Part shown: positions 1 to 11,089 of the stretch, in pieces | Layout: each line of letters opens with the position of its first letter | Position numbering within the stretch: the stretch's first letter is position 1 | Source: Erinaceus europaeus | Lineage: Eukaryota; Chordata; Mammalia; Eulipotyphla; Erinaceidae | Assembly: GCF_950295315.1 (NCBI RefSeq) | Contig: NC_080170.1 | Coordinates: 93,666,054 to 93,730,053, forward strand | Length of the DNA: 64,000 nt | Direction of reading: 5' to 3' | The notes under the pieces: model-generated | The model's database searches: none | Told to the model about the DNA's origin: nothing | The model's input: only the letters and a program-made list of their open reading frames with translations | Program-made: the position numbers and the translations under genes

Positions 1-789
1 GCAAATAGCATCAAAACACACAAGTGGAACTATCAGGAAGGCAAATATGTATCTCTTATCTCAGTCTGGAAAATAACATACCTTCAAAGCTGCAAGTACC
101 ATTGGATAGAAGGAGGCATTATGTGAACTCAGATATTTACACAATCTTACTTAAAGTAAATAATGCAGACTGTTAAGTTGTTTATCCAAAATCTTTTAAA
201 CATTTTATTATTTCAACCTGAAGAATCAGAAGATGTGGGAAAGGCAAGAAATATCTCCAATAGAGATGGTAAAACTTTGTTCAAATAGCATCTCTTGGGT
301 GTGAGAACTTATCTAACCCTCTTGGAAAAAACTGCAGCAAAACAAAACCAAAGCAAAGAATTTTTTTTAAAAAAAGAAAAAAACAATAAATTTCAAGAGA
401 CTGTATTAGTAACACTACCAAGTACTATCAATTATGTTAATCTTAGTCACTTCTGTGTTGTCTAATTTTCATCACAAGGAGTTAGTTACCAAAGAAAATG
501 ATCACAACTTGAGCAGAAGCATGTGGATTATAACAATGTGGCTATAATGAAAAGCACTAAATCATTAGTCTCACTTTTACTATTCACTGCTTGGAAAATA
601 GTCCATACTGCTTATAAACTGATCAAACAATATTTGGTTCAAAGTAAAGGGCAAAAGCTCATGTAGATTTTCTGTATATACCAGGATATTAAAAGAGAAT
701 TTTAAATTGTGTGTTTCATTAGAAATAAAGATATATATTTTAAAGGGTTTTTTTTTTGCATTTGGGAGTTTAAAAATATGCATTTGGTT
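1..789. other. MORC1 intron sequence, nothing recognised
   Basis: AT-rich sequence with poly-A/poly-T runs (about 362-380 and 748-757). No exon with matching phase, tRNA or young repeat was identified. Confidence 0.5.
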
Positions 790-1106
790 TTCTTCCAAGT
801 GAAGGCATCATATTAAGTGAGATAAGTCAAAAGAGTAAGATGAATACCAAATGATTTAACTCATGGGTGGAAATTAATAAAAAAAAGGAAAGAAAGAAAA
901 CAAAGTAAAACTTGGACTGGGTTTGGTGAATTGCACCAAAGCAAAGAACTCTGGGGAAGGAGGGACCTCGGGAGTCCTAGTGCATAATGATAGAAAAGGA
1001 TATTAATTGGGGGTGAGAGTGTATTGCTGACTCCTGTCACATGGAGATGAGAAATTGTACCCATGTGTCAACAACTATACAGTAATCAGTTAACCTCCCA
1101 ATAAAG
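790..1106 (+). repeat. L1 3' end, sense
   Basis: Contains the L1 tail signature AAGTAAAACTTGGACTGG, then TTGCACCAAAG and GACTCCTGTC, ending CCCAATAAAGTG. The same order recurs at 32440-32705. It is the end of ORF2 plus 3' UTR of an older L1, ending in an AATAAA and a TA-rich tract. Confidence 0.75.
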
Positions 1107-1142
1107 TGTGTATATATATATATATACATATATATATACATT
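1107..1142. repeat. (TA)n microsatellite
   Basis: Alternating TA/CA tract directly after the L1 3' end, probably grown from its tail. Confidence 0.85.
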
Positions 1143-1477
1143 TAATTACTTCCTGGAACATGGATTTATTTATAAAATGTGTATAAAATATTTTGAGATT
1201 GATCAAAATAGCTTAGACTCAGCTTTATTTATTTTCACTGACTATAATAAAACTTTTCTTCATTTGGGTAAAGTAGAAAGCTGCAATGATGAACATTCTC
1301 ACAGTTCTTTCACTGATAGACTACAAATGTTTACATTTAACTTTCTACCAGATAATGGGAATGGGTAACACAGTTTTGTCTCAACATGTGTTTGTGGATC
1401 TGTAGATCAAGTTACACAGATAGTTTTTGCCTTACCACCCACCCCCAGCCCTCTCTATTTTCTATTTGTTTGTTTCA

Positions 1478-1582
1478 TTAACTAGTACACTGTTATGCTT
1501 TGGTTTGTGGTGGTGTTGGGGACTAAAACTGGGATCTCAAAGCCTCATGGATCTAAATCATTTGCATAACTATTATGCTTTT
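1478..1582 (-). repeat. SINE C, antisense, degenerate
   Basis: Reads GGTTTGTGGTGGTGTTGGGG, then a B-box-like complement and CATAACTATTATGCT, the antisense layout seen at 9970 and 22805. A diverged tRNA-derived SINE head. Confidence 0.6.
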
Positions 1583-2046
1583 TCCCCAGCCCTTCCACTT
1601 TCTAGTTTTACAGCCTATGCTCCCATCTTTTCACAGATTTATCAGATAGGTATGGCTACATTCTGGGTCTGTTTTCCTTAAGGGCATAATCAGTTTTTCT
1701 CTCTTCTCCTTTCCTTTCTTCCTCTCTCTCTAAAGTACACTCCCCAAACAGAAACATGTTTAGTGTGAGCATTACAGAATAGATCTTTAAAAATCCTCAA
1801 AGTGATGTATTGCTTCTAAATGAAACACACTATCCTCAGCCTCCAAATTCAGTCCCCCACCCCAACCCTCACTCTGCATCACACATACACTTCTTCATGC
1901 AGGTGCTACAAACTCTTCTGGTCCTGTGCTCAACATAAAGTCTTGAAATCTTTTTGATTCAGATTTCTAGGGATTCTCCTAAAAGGTGAGATTACCCATC
2001 ACTCACTGTCTAGTGAACTTGTCTTCTCCCCATAACTTCCCACATT
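1583..2046. other. MORC1 intron sequence, nothing recognised
   Basis: Unique-looking intron sequence with a C/T-rich patch at 1695-1732. No exon or repeat recognised. Confidence 0.45.
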
Positions 2047-2280
2047 AAGCTTTGGGCTCGGGGCCAGGTGGTGGCACACCTTGTTGAACTCACATATTAC
2101 ACAAGAACCCGGGTTTGAGCCCCCGGTCCCCACCTGCAGGGGGAACGTTTTCCGAGTGGTGAAGCAGTGCTGCAGGTGTCTCTCTGTCTCTTTCCCTCTC
2201 TATCACCCTCTTGATTTCTGGCTGTCTCTATTCAATAAATAATGATAATAAATTTTTTTTTAAAAAAAAGCTTTGGGCTC
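2047..2280 (+). repeat. SINE B with 13-bp target duplication
   Basis: SINE body at 2060-2267: head GGGCCAGGTGGTGGCACACC, B box GGTTTGAGCCCC, CT-rich middle, tail CAATAAATAATGATAATAA and A-run. It is flanked by AAGCTTTGGGCTC at 2047-2059 and 2268-2280, a perfect 13-bp target-site duplication. Confidence 0.95.
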
Positions 2281-2716
2281 TCAGGTTCCAACTTTCCTTA
2301 AGGTTTCATTATTCTGGCATTAAATACTTTGTCATACTTTGTTCTGTAACAACCGGAGTAGAGACTCCATGTTCACTCCATGCTCACTTCCTTGGCTCAT
2401 TTGTTGAAGACATCAAAAATTCATCCATATAAGATCTGTATTATTTAAATATTTGTAAGTACTGGTAGACACATAAAAATCCATTTAAAGAAATGATAGA
2501 ATAAATAAGACGGTTCTAATTTAGTCATCCTTGAGCTGCATACCAGTTTAATTTTCTCCAGTACATATGACTATATCTCTTCATAACATACATATAAACT
2601 ACCCTTTGCAACATTGTGATCTCTCTACTTTGATGTGGGTGTATTTTTCTAGGACATTTATGTTTCTTGCATGCCCTATAACTTTGTATAGTTTTATATT
2701 ATGTTTGTTTCGTTAG

Positions 2717-2786
2717 GTTTTAAATGAAAGCAACACTGATATCTCATTGAAACAAGAAAAAAGGGAAGATTCTCTTATGAAAAAAG
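2717..2786 (+). CDS. MORC1: MORC1 coding exon (first in window)
   Basis: A 70-nt exon that starts after a TTTCGTTAG acceptor and ends at an AAAAAAG|GTAC donor. It is read in phase 0 and encodes VLNESNTDISLKQEKREDSL followed by MKK, leaving one base (g) for the next codon. The stretch SNTDISLKQEK corresponds to SNTDVSLKQEK in human MORC1, recalled from memory. The segment is charged and low-complexity, typical of the poorly conserved linker between the CW domain and the C-terminal helices. The donor is weak (GTACAT), so the 3' edge is slightly less certain than the frame. Confidence 0.85.
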
Positions 2787-2834
2787 GTACATCTTTTACA
2801 TAAATTAACTTTAATATGTTTTCTTTGCAAGTTC

Positions 2835-3890
2835 ATTTATTTAATTTTTATTAGTCATTTAATAGTGAAATTACAAAATTGTAAGATAAAAGGGGTTTAG
2901 TTCCACACCCCTCCTCAAATCACCAAAGATCTGTGCCCCTTCAATCCCCATAGTGATAACCACTATAGTCTCCTAAGGTCTTAGATAGGGATTGACTATT
3001 TCTTTTTTCAAGTACATGAGTTTCAATTCTCTGTAATCCACATATGAGTGAAATGCAGTAGTTGTTCTTCACTTTCTTTTTTTTAACCTTTCTTTTTTTA
3101 AATTTTTTTTTATATTTATTTATTTTCCTTTTTTGTTGCCCTTATTGTTTAACATTGTTGTGGTTATTGATGTCATCATTGTTGTTGGCTAGGACAGAGA
3201 GAAATGGAGAGAGGAGGGGAAGACAGAGAGGGGGAGAGAAAGATAGACACCTGCAGACCTGCTTCACCGCCTGTGAAGCGACTCCCTTGCAGGTGGGGAG
3301 CTGGGGGCTCGAACCGGGATCCTTACGCCGGTCCTTGCGTTTTGTGCCACGTGCGCTTAACCCGCTGCGCTACCACCCAACTCCTTGTCCTTCACTTTCT
3401 TATTTTGCTAAGCCTAGTGACCTTCAGTTCCATTCATTTTATCCTAAAAGACACAATATCATGTCTATTGCTGAGTAGTGTTCTGTTGAGTATATGCACC
3501 ATAATTTTTTTATACATATTTATATCATCTGTCAAAAACATCTTGGTTGCCTTCATATTTTGGTTCTTGTGAATAATATAGCCATGAACATGGGAGTGCA
3601 TATATTCCTTTGAATTAGTGTTTTCATATCTTTTGGATAAATGCCTAAGAGTAGATTGCTGGATCCTAAGGTTTTCATTTGTATTTGTTTAAGTATTTTT
3701 CTGACTGTTCTCCATAAGGGTAGCACCCATTTTCATTCCCAACAGCAGTGTAGTAGAGTTCCTCTTTCTCCACATATCCTCCAACACTTACCCTTTCCTG
3801 TTTTGTTGATGAGGGCCACTTTTCACAAGTATGAGGTGGAGTCTCAATGTGACTTTAATATGCGTTTCTGTACTTTTTAATTTTTATTTA
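2835..3890 (-). repeat. L1 3' end, antisense, split by a SINE
   Basis: The region reads as the reverse complement of an older L1 ORF2 end and 3' UTR: GTTCCACACCCC, CACCAAAGATCTGTG, ATTGCTGAGTAGTG, CTCCATAAGGGTAGCACCC, CATTCCCAACAGCAGTGTA. A SINE A copy at 3079-3384 interrupts it. Confidence 0.75.
3067..3401 (-). repeat. SINE A, antisense, inside an L1
   Basis: Full-length SINE at 3079-3384. On the minus strand it starts with the tRNA-like head, has the B box GGTTCGAGCCC, the CCTGCAAGGGAGTCGCTTCA element, a CT-rich stretch and an AACAA-rich tail. Target duplication CTTCACTTTCTT is at 3067-3078 and 3390-3401 (about 17 bp if one mismatch is allowed). Confidence 0.95.
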
Positions 3891-4152
3891 TTCCCTTTTG
3901 TTGCCCTTGTTGTTTTATTGTTATAGTTATTATTGTTATTGATGTCATCATTGTTGGATAGGACAGAGAGAAATGGAGAGAGGCGGGGAAGACAGACGGG
4001 GAGAGAAAGATAGACACCTGCAGACCTGCTTCACCACCTGTGAAGTGACTCCCCTGCAGGTGGGGAGCCGTGGGCTCGAACCGGGATCCTTATGATGGTC
4101 CTTGCACTTTGCATCATGTGCTCTTGACCCGCTGCACTATCGCCTGACTCCC
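3878..4152 (-). repeat. SINE A, antisense
   Basis: Shows the minus-strand SINE A order from tail (TTTTGTTGCCCTTGTTG) to head (CACTATCGCCTGACTCCC). It is adjacent to a third antisense SINE A. Confidence 0.9.
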
Positions 4153-4165
4153 ATTGTTTTGTTTT

Positions 4166-4514
4166 GTTTTTTTCCTCCAGGGTTATTGCTGGGCTCGGTG
4201 CCTGCACAATGAGTCCACCGCTCCTGGAGGCCATTTTTTCCCCTTTTTGTTGCCCTTGTTGTCATAGCCTCCTTGTGGTTATTATTATTACCATTGTTGA
4301 TGTTGTTCGTTGTTGGATAGGACAGATAGAAATGGAGAGAGGAGGGGAAGACAGAGAGGGGGAAAGAAAGATAGACACCTGCAGACCTGCTTCACTGCCT
4401 GTGAAGCGACTCCCCTGCAGGTGGGGAGCCGGGGGCTCGAACCGGGATCCCTACGCCAGTCCTTGCGCTTTGCGCCACGTGTGCTTAACCCACTGCGCCA
4501 CTGCCTGACCCCCA
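4166..4514 (-). repeat. SINE A long variant, antisense
   Basis: Carries the extra 3' segment of the long subtype (on the minus strand: GGCCTCCAGGAGCGGTGG, CACCGAGCCCAGCAATAACC), then the usual body and head ending TGCGCCACTGCCTGACCCCC. CCCATTGTT flanks both sides (4149- and 4509-), a likely target duplication. Confidence 0.9.
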
Positions 4515-6179
4515 TTGTTGGTTTTTTTAATGAAATGTAAAAGGTATAGGTAGAGTGTGAGATGTTAATCTCATGTGCTTTGAAGGCACAGAATGACATT
4601 TCCTTCTTAAGAAGTGTGTCTCAGTGCTGCCTAAAATCTAGTGATAGACTTATGACACCATCTACCTATAACTCTGTATTTTGTCAAGGATTAATATCAG
4701 ACACTTAATCTTCAGGATCTGTTTTGCAAATTATGATATTCTCCTATTTTCATTTAACTTTTCTTTTTTATAATTACAAATGTTTAGCACATTTATTGGA
4801 TTTTTCATATCTGTGGATATAATTTACCTCAAGCATGAGATTAACCATTTTTAAAAAACAGAAAGTAGCCATTGTATAATATTCAATCCAATGGCAATTT
4901 TCTTGCATAGAAAAGTTGGAAACATATAGAAATCAGACTTTTATTTTAATGCCCAGTCATCATTATTACTATAATCCTTCTATTGTGTAGTCTGCTAGTA
5001 TTATGCCACTCACTTTGGTTTCAGAAATTTTTTGTTTTCTTTGCCTTCTTATTCTGGAGTAAAATGTTGAAGATTTTCATAAACGTCTCAGTAAATCTAA
5101 AATCATTTTTGGCTTCATCACTCGCAGTCCTTTCTGTGTAAGTCCAGCTCACCACTTCATGTTCACTTTTGGTTGTAAGGTCTCTCTTCATACTTTGTTG
5201 CTTAGGTAACCTAATTAGTTATTAATTCACATCTTTATATTTGAACTCTTTAGTAAAGTTCCAAAGAAATTGCCCTTTTTATTTCTGATCTTAATTGGGA
5301 TAATTTGAAATTCTACAATCAGAATTTCTTTCATAGCAGTCTCAATTTAAAACAATCTTTTACAGAAGTTTTAAACTATTAACATACCTTTAAGTATGTG
5401 CCTATTTGATTTGTATATTGTAATGGATAAATTGTTAATACAATTTTGATCCTGAAATTAATATTTAATGTCAAATACCAATCCAAGGCTTGAAAGGAAT
5501 AAATTGTGAACTTTTTTAAGTGACTGTAATTATAGAATAGTTGACTACTGGATTAAAAAAAAACTTACTCTAATTGCAAGTTATAGAATAAAACCAATAG
5601 TGCTTCCAGTGTGCTTAGTGCTTAGCTCTATATTCTCTTTGTGCTTCCCTAAAAGAGTTAGGCAGATTCTCAGCCATTTACCCACCATCAAAACTTCCCT
5701 TTTATCTGCCATGTTCCATGGCATGACCTTCAGTGGCACTAAACTTGTCCTCAAGGGTTTGCTTAATGGAACAAGACATTTGGACAGTTACCACAAAGAA
5801 CTCTAGAGATGGATGGAAGAAAGTAACATTGACTTATTGCTTATACTGTCTCCAAGACACCCTTCAAAATCAGTCTGCAGGGCTCAAAGCAGTTCTGTTC
5901 ACTGTGAGCTGGAAACAAATGATTCACCTTTCTGAACCTACATACTGAGATTATCTAGGTGATTCTAAATTGTTTCACCTTAAAATTTGATTCTGTATCA
6001 GAGACTCATTTCTGATTAGATTGTCAGAATGTCTTTAAACCTGAACCCCAAATGGAAGAGAGTCTGATTTTTGATGGTCTGGGAGTGGGCTGGTGAGAGA
6101 ACTGACTTTGAACAAACTTGGTAACTGATCTCCTAAATACCAGTGCATCATTAAAAAGAAAATTTTTTAAAAGTTGTAA
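4515..6179. other. MORC1 intron sequence, nothing recognised
   Basis: About 1.7 kb of AT-rich sequence with no recognised young repeat and no exon in the phase MORC1 needs. Short open frames at 5600-5950 have no family resemblance. Confidence 0.45.
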
Positions 6180-6420
6180 GTGCCCAGTGATGGCACTCAC
6201 TTGAGAGCATATGTTAACATAAGACTATATGTTAACATGTGTAGGAACTATACTTCAAGCTCCCAGTTTCCAGCTGCAGGGGAAAAGGTTCATGAGCAGT
6301 GAAGTAGTGCTGCAGCAGTCTTTTTCTTTCTTCTATCTCACCCTCCCCTCTCAATTTCTCTCTATTTTTTTCAAATATGAAAAAAGTAAAATAAAGCATT
6401 AAAATGCTTTCTTTAAAAAA
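6180..6420 (+). repeat. SINE B, sense, old
   Basis: Diverged head GCCCAGTGATGGCACTCAC, then CAGCTGCAGGGGAAAAGG and GAGCAGTGAAGTAGTGCTGC and a CT-rich middle. The order matches family B. Confidence 0.7.
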
Positions 6421-6636
6421 CAAGTTGTAGAGGCTGCTGGTTTAGTATATTGACTGTATACTCTTCATTAAAAAGTCACAGTAAACTATCTTAAATGGTG
6501 CGGTTTTATAAAAGGGTGCTTGAATACAACATTAAATGTGCAAATAGTTAATGACCTACTAACATTTCTTTCATGTAACTTTACTTTGTGATCTAAAAAA
6601 TGTAATTCTCTTTATTTTGTCTATCTTCTTTTGAAG

Positions 6637-6703
6637 AAACACAGGAGCTGTGCAGTGACATGCCAGAAATAAAGAGAAACCCTTCATTTTCTAGTTGGCA
6701 AAG
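6637..6703 (+). CDS. MORC1: MORC1 coding exon
   Basis: A 67-nt exon between a TTCTTTTGAAG acceptor and a strong CAAAG|GTGAGT donor. It completes the split codon (g+aa = E) and continues TQELCSDMPEIKRNPSFSSW Q, leaving two bases (ag). ETQELC matches EKQELC of human MORC1 and PSFSSW matches SSSLPSW. Too short to stand out as an open frame, it was found by phase-matching to its neighbours. No known domain. Confidence 0.85.
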
Positions 6704-7189
6704 GTGAGTGTACAGCAATTATACAGATTCCAAGTGCGAGTAATTATATTGTTGGAAAGTAAGTATCAATGTTTGAATACAAGAAGAAAAATAATAGCAA
6801 CAAGCACAGGCAATTAAAATGAAGCCTCATTTTACAAAATAAATGAGAATGAATACAACGCTCTAGATTTCTCACCTTTCTCCCCAAACCTTTTTCATTT
6901 CTTATTCTAAAGATTTGAGAATAATGAAATGGGGCAGACTTAGCTCCCTACTCACAGCAAGTAGCTAATTAAAATTACTATAATGTAGTCAAAAAACTGT
7001 AAATGTCAGATATAAAGTATGGCTATAAAATTGTGAACCATTTTATTTTTGTGTTTGGCTTATTTTCTTGTCATAGGGATAGCAATTTTAACAGACATTG
7101 AATGCTAGAATTTTCTTAACATGAGACTTTTGCCACTTTATAAACAAAATCAGTTGAATATTTTGGATACCCCATAGGTTAAAATAGAT

Positions 7190-7345
7190 GTTGTAAGTAT
7201 GGATGGAAAAAGAGTTCACTTAGATGATATGCTTGCCATGGCATGTGCATGACCACATTTGAGCCCCTCCCCATACTAAAAGAGTAGATACTGTAGTGTC
7301 TTTCTGTCTACCCCTGTCATTCTAGCTGAGAAAAAAAAAAGTCAG
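7190..7345 (+). repeat. SINE B, sense, old and truncated
   Basis: CACTTAGATGATATGCTTGCC, CATTTGAGCCCCTCCCC and a CT-rich stretch follow the family B order, but it lacks most of the middle. Confidence 0.5.
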
Positions 7346-7449
7346 CCAGAATCAGTGAAGTTTCAGTGATGACAAAAATATAAGTTCTCAAGGAAGCAAA
7401 CATATCTTTAAATTTAATCTCAGTGTAATTTGTGTAGTTCTGTTTTCTT

Positions 7450-7552
7450 TTGAATCACTTCAGCTCACTTAGTTCTGAGATTCCAAGGTCTCAGGTTCAA
7501 CCCCTGGCACCACCATTAGCCAGAAATGAGCAGTACTCTGATATTTCTCTCT
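7450..7552 (+). repeat. SINE C head, sense
   Basis: tRNA-like head with B box AGGTTCAACCCCTGG, then CCAGAAATGAGCAGTACTCTG as in other family C copies. It runs directly into the CT repeat. Confidence 0.7.
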
Positions 7553-7593
<41 letters not shown>

Positions 7594-7627
7594 TCAACCT
7601 CCCTCTCTCTCTCTCTCTCTCTCTCTC
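7552..7627. repeat. (CT)n microsatellite
   Basis: Two CT runs (about 7552-7590 and 7602-7627) separated by GCTTCAACCTC. It lies between a sense and an antisense SINE head, so it may represent fused CT-rich SINE bodies. Confidence 0.9.
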
Positions 7628-7792
7628 AAGCTTCCCCCCTGCAGGTAGGGACCAGGGTCTTGAACCCAGGTCCGTGTGCATTATAACATCTATACTTAGC
7701 CACTGCTAAGTATAGATGTTATAATGGGGTTATAATATGTTATAGATGTTATAATAGATTGGGGTCCAGCCACTGCCTGGACCCCAATCTAT
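7628..7792 (-). repeat. SINE B head, antisense, rebuilt into two hairpins
   Basis: Antisense SINE head (CCCCCTGCAGGTAGGGACC, then TTGAACCCAGGTCC, and a final GCCACTGCCTGGACCCC). Its 5' end contains an insertion forming two perfect inverted repeats: 7679-7700 with 7705-7726 (22 bp, 4-base loop), and 7754-7769 with 7777-7792 (16 bp, 7-base loop). Confidence 0.85.
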
Positions 7793-8079
7793 ATTTTTAA
7801 AATCCTTATTGCTATTTAAAGCCTCATTAAGTCATCTCAATATTTTTACTCTAGTTTGCTTATTCTTATACTTCCTACTGGATGTTCACTCATTTCACAA
7901 GAACAAAGATAGAGACAACAAATCACAAAAGTTTCCTCCAGTGCCTTAGGACTCCCATGTGGTGTACCAGAAACTCAAACTGAGCTTCATGCATGTACCC
8001 TCTCAGGAGAACCATCTCACCAGCCCTTCTGCACTATTTCATTTATATTTTTAGTTATTAATGTCATTGCATACATTTT

Positions 8080-8790
8080 TTAAAACTATCTTTTTATTTT
8101 ATTTTATTTATCTTATTTTATTTTATTTATAAAAGGAAACACTGACAAGACCATAGGATAAGAGGGGTACATCCCCACACAATTCCCACCATCGGAACTC
8201 CATATCCCATCCTCTCCTTTGATTCCTTGTCTATTCTTTAACCCACTGGGAGTATGAACCCAAGGTCATTGTGGGATGCAGAAGGTGGAAGGTCTGGCTT
8301 CTGTAATTGCTTCCTGCTGAACATGGGCGTTGACAGGTTGATCCATACTCCCAGCCTGCCTCTCTCCTTAGTGGGGTGGGGTTCTGGGGAATCGAGCTCC
8401 AGGACACACTAGTGGGGCTGTCTGTCCAGAGAAGTCTGGTTGGCATCATGGAGCCTGGTGGCTGAAAAGAGAGTTAATATATAAAGCCAAACAAGTTGTT
8501 GACTAATCATGAACCTAAAGGCTGGAATAGTGCAGATGAAGAGTTGGGGGGTCCTCCATTTTGTAGATAGCTAGTAGGCATATTTTAGTTATATTCCAAA
8601 GTGCCTGTGGTGTGGCTATACTAGTTTTTCTTTCTTTTTTTTTTCCCCTGAGCCTGAAATCTGATATGCAGGTGGATCCAAGTTATTGTCTGGGGAGATG
8701 ATGTCATGGCTGTAAAAAAGGGCCAGAAAGCTGGATCAGGAAAGAGAGTAGCTCCCAAATATGGGAAAGGTGTATAAATATTATTAACTG
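8080..8790 (-). repeat. Family R retroelement, antisense
   Basis: Reverse complement of the family R 3' end: TTTATAAAAGGAAACACTGAC, AAGAGGGGTACATCCCC, CTGGGAGTATGAACCC, then GATCCATACTCCCAGCCTGC and on to GGTGTATAAATATTATT. It has no coding capacity. The T-rich left edge is the poly(A) tail on the other strand, and it is truncated relative to the copy at 57345. Confidence 0.85.
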
Positions 8791-8804
8791 TAAACCCCAT
8801 TGAT

Positions 8805-8955
8805 CTGAGTCAGGCAGTAGCGCAGCAGGTTAAGAGCAGGTGGCGCAAAGCACAAGGACCGACATAAGGATCCTGGTTTGAGCCCCCAGCTCCCCAACTG
8901 CAGGGGAGTTGCTTCACATGTGGTGAAGCATGTCTGCAGGTGTCTATCTTTATCT
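8805..8955 (+). repeat. SINE A, sense, interrupted
   Basis: Head AGTCAGGCAGTAGCGCAGC through GCAGGTGTCTATCTTTATC, then abrupt junction with SINE C at about 8956. The ACAACA tail is missing. Confidence 0.9.
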
Positions 8956-9100
8956 TGTCTGGGATGTGGTGCAGTGATAAAGCTTTGGAGTCTTGGGCCT
9001 GAGGTCCCAAGTTCAGTCCCCAGCAGCACATGTGCCAGAGTGATGTCTGATTCTTTCTCTCTCCTCCTGTCTTTCTCATAAATAAAAAAAAATCTTAAAA
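8956..9100 (+). repeat. SINE C, sense
   Basis: Head GGGATGTGGTGCAGTGATAA, B box AAGTTCAGTCCCC, CT-rich body, and A-rich end TCATAAATAAAAAAAA. It sits in the CT-rich body of a SINE A copy. Confidence 0.8.
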
Positions 9101-9316
9101 AAATTTAAATTATATTTATTTATTTATTGGGTAGAGATAGCCTAAAATCGAAAAAGAAGAAAGAGTTATGGAGGGAGAGAGACATAGAGACAGTTACAGT
9201 ACTGCTTCACCACTCCCAAAGCTTTCCCCCTGCAAATGGGGACCAGGGGTTCAAACCCAGGTCCTCGTGCACTGCAACTAGTCCACTCAACCAAGTGCGC
9301 CGCCATCTGGCCCCTA
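9100..9316 (-). repeat. SINE B, antisense
   Basis: Left A/T-rich tail (TTATTTATTTATTGGGTAGAG), then CCCCTGCAAATGGGGACC and the head complement GTGCGCCGCCATCTGGCCCC at the right edge. Confidence 0.9.
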
Positions 9317-9334
9317 AAAAGTATCTTTGAATAC

Positions 9335-9940
9335 TGCAATATGTACATTAAAACTACAGCCCAATTCGACCTCGTCAATGTGCTCCAGAATCTCATCTCT
9401 CCAGATCCCTGCCTCACTAGGGAAAGATAGAAATAGGCTGGGGGGGGGGGGGAGGATATGTAGTAACATTCTAATGCCCATGTCGAGCAGAGAAGCAATT
9501 ACAGAAGCTAGACCTTGCGTATTCTGCACCTCACAAGGAATTTTGGTCCATACTCCCAGAGAGCTATGGGCTAAGTGTTAGGGGAAGATGACTAAAGGGC
9601 TTTGATCTCCAATTCTATCAAGACCTAGAGAGAAGAGAGAAAAAAAAAAGAGAGAGAGAGAAAGAAAGAAAAGAGGAGGGACACTCAGAAGTAGTAGTTG
9701 TAACTTAGAAAGGAAGAGAAGGCAAGACCATAGAAAAAAAGGGCAAATATGTAAATACAGATAGATAGTTATAGAAATAATAATCAACCCATATCTATGA
9801 TCTTGGGAGAACTAATGCAGTTTCCAGTGGAGGGAATGGGCACACAGAACTCTGGTAGTGTGAAAGGTATGAAATTATACCCCTGTTAGTTTGTAATTTT
9901 TGTAAATATTAAATAACAAATTAAAAAAATTACAAACTAC
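9335..9940 (+). repeat. Family R 3' end, sense
   Basis: Sense order: CCTCGTCAATGTGCTCCAG, GCAATTACAGAAGCTAGACC, GTCCATACTCCCAGAGAG, GGAATGGGCACACAG, CTCTGGTAGTGTGAAAGG, ending in an A-rich tail. A G-run (9440-9452) and a GA-rich patch (9625-9680) have grown inside it. Confidence 0.75.
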
Positions 9941-9967
9941 AGCCCAATTGAAACACTTCTTTTTTTT

Positions 9968-10082
9968 TAAACACCAGACTGCCCAGCTCTGGCTTATGGT
10001 GGTGCAAGGGATTGAACCTGGGACTTTGGAGCCTCAGGTGTGAGTGTCTCTTTGCATAGCCATTATGCTATCTACTCCTACC
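9968..10082 (-). repeat. SINE C, antisense
   Basis: GCTCTGGCTTATGGTGGTGC, the B-box complement GGGATTGAACCTGGGAC, then TAGCCATTATGCTATC. Standard antisense family C. Confidence 0.85.
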
Positions 10083-10204
10083 CTGAAACATTCTTAATGG
10101 ACATATCTTGATAAATTAAGAAGTTCGTGGTGGTGTAATGAGTGAGATGATAAAATAGCAATAATTATTAGGTACTAGTACTATTTATTGATTTTTTTTT
10201 TCCT

Positions 10205-10335
10205 TACAAGAGCACTGCTCAGTTCTGTGTCTCAGTTATAGTGTTGCTGGAGACTGAGCCTAGGACCTTTCTTACCTCAAACTTGAAAGTCTGTTGCATT
10301 ACTTGAGGAGTGATGGCTCTATCTCCTCAAGCCTT
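10205..10335 (-). repeat. SINE C, antisense, old
   Basis: AGCACTGCTCAGTTCTGTG, GTTGCTGGAGACTGAGCC and GATGGCTCTATCTCC follow the antisense family C order with many changes. Confidence 0.55.
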
Positions 10336-10714
10336 ATTGAGCACTTGTTAACAGTAGGTTAATTTATTTGTGTATCTTGTGGTACCCTCAGCACAGACAC
10401 TATTGTTATGTGGCAGAGAAGAAAAAGATAAAAGAGAAATCCTCTGTGTGTGTAGAGTGAATTTTACCCAGTACTTGTATCCCTCCATTTTTTGAAAACT
10501 TGTATAAAAAAATCTCAGCAGCAAGCAATTTATAATCATTGTTCAAGTAGTCTTTAACAAACAATTCAGCACTAGTTGTGATGTTCTTAGTCCTAAATAA
10601 AAAGTTCAGCTGAAGTTAGTATAATGAGTGCCAAAGATCTGTTGACAGTAGAAGCACTTACAATTTGGTGTAAGCTATTATCCAATTAGAAAGGGCCTCA
10701 CTGATGCTAAGTTT

Positions 10715-10985
10715 TTTTAAATGGGATTAATGGTTCACAGTCAACAGTAAAATACAATCATTTGTACACGCATAACATTTTACAGTTTTTCACAAAACAC
10801 TTCAACTCCCACTAGATCCTCCTCTGCCATGATGTTCCAGGACATGACTGATTCCAAATTTAAAACTCCCTTAGAGTTGTAGCCCTATATTACCTGTCCC
10901 CTAGCCACCTTGGACTATTTTGTCTCCACAACTGAAAGTTTTTGGTGCTCATTAACATAGGACACTGTTTTATGCATCTTCATTA
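10715..10985 (-). repeat. L1 3' end, antisense
   Basis: GGGATTAATGGTTCACAGTC, CAACAGTAAAATACAATC, TCCCACTAGATCCTCCTCTG, CAGGACATGACTG: the reverse complement of the L1 tail seen in sense at 43486-43602. Confidence 0.8.
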
Positions 10986-11089
10986 GGAGGCTGGTTTTTA
11001 AAAAAATTTTTTAAGGCTGCAACCAATTATCCTTTTAGGGGACATATCAGGTCACTAAACTCCCACATAAGAAACCCTCTTTCTAATAG

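Noticed and set aside
3062..3572. Open frames of 138 and 122 codons
   Set aside because: Produced by an antisense SINE A inside an antisense L1. Similar frames recur at every SINE A copy.
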